64,000 nucleotides of DNA from Ptiloglossa arizonensis (taxonomy: Eukaryota; Arthropoda; Insecta; Hymenoptera; Colletidae), in assembly GCF_051014685.1 (NCBI RefSeq), contig NW_027478514.1, positions 867,281 through 931,280 of the forward strand, in the 5' to 3' direction. This document shows, one piece after another, positions 62,785 to 64,000 of this stretch. The notes beneath the pieces are model-generated. The model saw nothing but the letters and a program-made list of their open reading frames with translations, was not told the DNA's origin and did not search any database. Position 1 is the stretch's first letter; every line of letters begins with the position of its first letter. A program made the translations under genes and the position numbers.

Positions 62785-64000
62785 GTTAAGGAACGCTTGA
62801 GCAACCATCAAAATTTTCGCAAGTCTGATACTCGAAACCAATGACTACTATGGCCTAGGGGAAAAGTACAGACACCATTGTAATCGGGCGAGTTTCTACT
62901 TTCAGATGCAACATGAATTTCTCGAGTTCGTCAATCCATTCGCGAGATATGGGAGTTTGAAGTTAAGGAATGTTTGAGGAACCATCAAAATTTTCGACGG
63001 TCTGATACTCGAAACCAATAACTGGAATGGCCTAGGGGAAAAGTACACTTACCGCTGTATTCGGGCGAGTTTCTACTTTCAGATGAGACAGGAATTTCTC
63101 GAGTTCGTCAATCCGTTCGCGAGATATGGGAGTTTGAAGTTAAGGAATGGTTGAGAATACATCAAAATTTTCGCTGGTCTGATACTCGAAACCAATAACT
63201 ACTATGGCCTAGGGGAAAAGTACACACACCATTGTAATCGGGCGAGTTTCTGCTTTCTGATGCAATAGGAATTTCTCGAGTTGGTCAATCCGTTCGCGTG
63301 ATATGGGAGATTGAAGTAAAGGAATGGTTGAGAAACCATCAAAATTTTCGCATGTCTGATACTCGTAACCAATAACTACAATGGCCTAGGGGAAAAGAAC
63401 ACACACCACTGTAATCGGGCGAGTTTCTTCTTTCAGATGCAACAAGAATTTCTCTTGTTCGTCAATTCGTTCGCGAGATATGGGAGTTTGAAGTTAAGGG
63501 ATGGTTGAGAAACCATCAAAATTATCGCTGGTCTGATACTCGGAACTAGTAACTGGAGTGGCCTAGGGGAAAAGTACACACACCACTGTAATCGGGCGTG
63601 TTTCTACTTTCAGATGCAACAGGAATTTCTCGAGATCGTCAATCCGTTCGCGAGATATGGGAGTTTGAAGTTAAGGAACGGTTGGGAAACCATCAAAATT
63701 TTCGCAAGTCTGATTCCCGAAACCAATAACTACAAAGGCCTAGGGGAAAAATACACATGCAGTTGTAATCGTGCGAGTTTCTGCTTTCAGATGCAACAGG
63801 AATTTCTCGAGTTCGTCAATCCGTTCGCGAGATATGGGAGTTTGAAGTTAAGGAACGCTTGAGCAACCATCAAAATTTTCGCAAGTCTGATACTCGAAAC
63901 CAATGACTACTATGGCCTAGGGGAAAAGTACAGACACCATTGTAATCGGGCGAGTTTCTACTTTCAGATGCAACATGAATTTCTCGAGTTCGTCAATCCA
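62785..64000 (+). repeat. Six-monomer (1,062-bp) unit and start of its next copy
   Basis: The CAATGACTACTATGG and AGTACAGACACC monomer at 62865 recurs at 63927, 1,062 bp later, and the remaining 150 bp to the window end match the first unit. This suggests a 6-monomer tandem higher-order repeat that continues beyond the window. The same six monomers are also at 58885-59970 and, in part, 46141-47224. Confidence 0.75.

Larger units (their letters stand above)
1..64000 (+). repeat. 177-bp satellite DNA array, about 361 head-to-tail copies
   Basis: The same unit recurs throughout. The ATG of GATGCAACAGG falls at 75, 252, 429 and 606, exactly 177 bp apart, and distant landmarks such as 20426, 24143, 29453 and 49631 are separated by whole multiples of 177. 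All copies have the same orientation. The phase slips by only a few bases over the window because of rare 1-2 bp indels. No unrelated sequence interrupts the array. Restriction-like palindromes CTCGAG, TCGCGA and CCTAGG recur once per monomer in most copies, so XhoI, NruI or AvrII digestion should give a 177-bp ladder. A centromeric or pericentromeric location is inferred from array size and nucleosome-sized period; the sequence alone does not prove it. I do not recognise the satellite family. Confidence 0.98.

Noticed and set aside
1..64000. CRISPR array (regular repeats)
   Set aside because: The repeat occupies the full 177 bp with no unique spacers, the unit is far too long, and no cas genes are present.
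1..64000. Assigning the array to a named satellite family or species from its 177-178 bp length
   Set aside because: Several unrelated plant and animal satellites have this length. The bases do not resemble the Arabidopsis 178-bp, Brassica 176-bp or alpha-satellite units as I know them, and I could not run a search.

Overview
The whole 64 kb window is one uninterrupted satellite DNA array. A 177-bp monomer repeats head-to-tail in a single orientation from the first base to the last, about 361 copies. I see no protein-coding gene, RNA gene, transposon, inverted monomer, CRISPR array, telomere repeat or unique sequence. The apparent open frames come from the repeat itself: 177 is 59 codons, and one plus-strand frame has a single TGA per monomer. 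A long, regular array with a nucleosome-sized unit and nested multi-monomer repeats is what centromeric or pericentromeric heterochromatin of a eukaryote looks like in a long-read assembly. I do not recognise the monomer and cannot name the species, or decide between plant and animal.

Monomer anatomy, numbered from the ATG of GATGCAACAGG as base 1: CTCGAG at 16-21; a 17-bp CENP-B-box-like site at 33-49 with TCGCGA inside it; the hairpin ATGGTT-GAGA-AACCAT at 65-80; AAAATTTT at 82-89; CCTAGG at 126-131; and a variable stretch at about 136-162 that carries most of the subfamily markers. A typical copy has 74 G+C of 177 (42%) and is not depleted in CpG.

Layout. From 1 to 19.8 kb the array is an older, more scrambled mosaic with short duplications 5 to 22 monomers apart. 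From 19.8 to about 49.0 kb lies a 165-monomer segment. It contains a very recent tandem duplication of 5,310 bp (30 monomers; 23038-28347 and 28348-33657) and further 3- and 8-monomer repeats. From about 49.0 to 61.36 kb the same segment appears again in the same order, shortened to about 70 monomers by in-phase losses of 9, 29, 8 and 2 monomers and a 4-monomer gain. From 61.36 kb to the end come more mixed monomers and the start of a 6-monomer tandem repeat that runs off the window.

The pattern fits repeated unequal exchange or replication-based amplification between in-register monomers, with younger events to the right of 20 kb. Two monomers, at about 17.98 and 42.41 kb, carry a complete match to the minimal CENP-B box pattern; nearly all others differ from it by one C-to-T change. 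All comparisons were made by eye, so boundaries are good to roughly 10-40 bp and difference counts are minimum counts.
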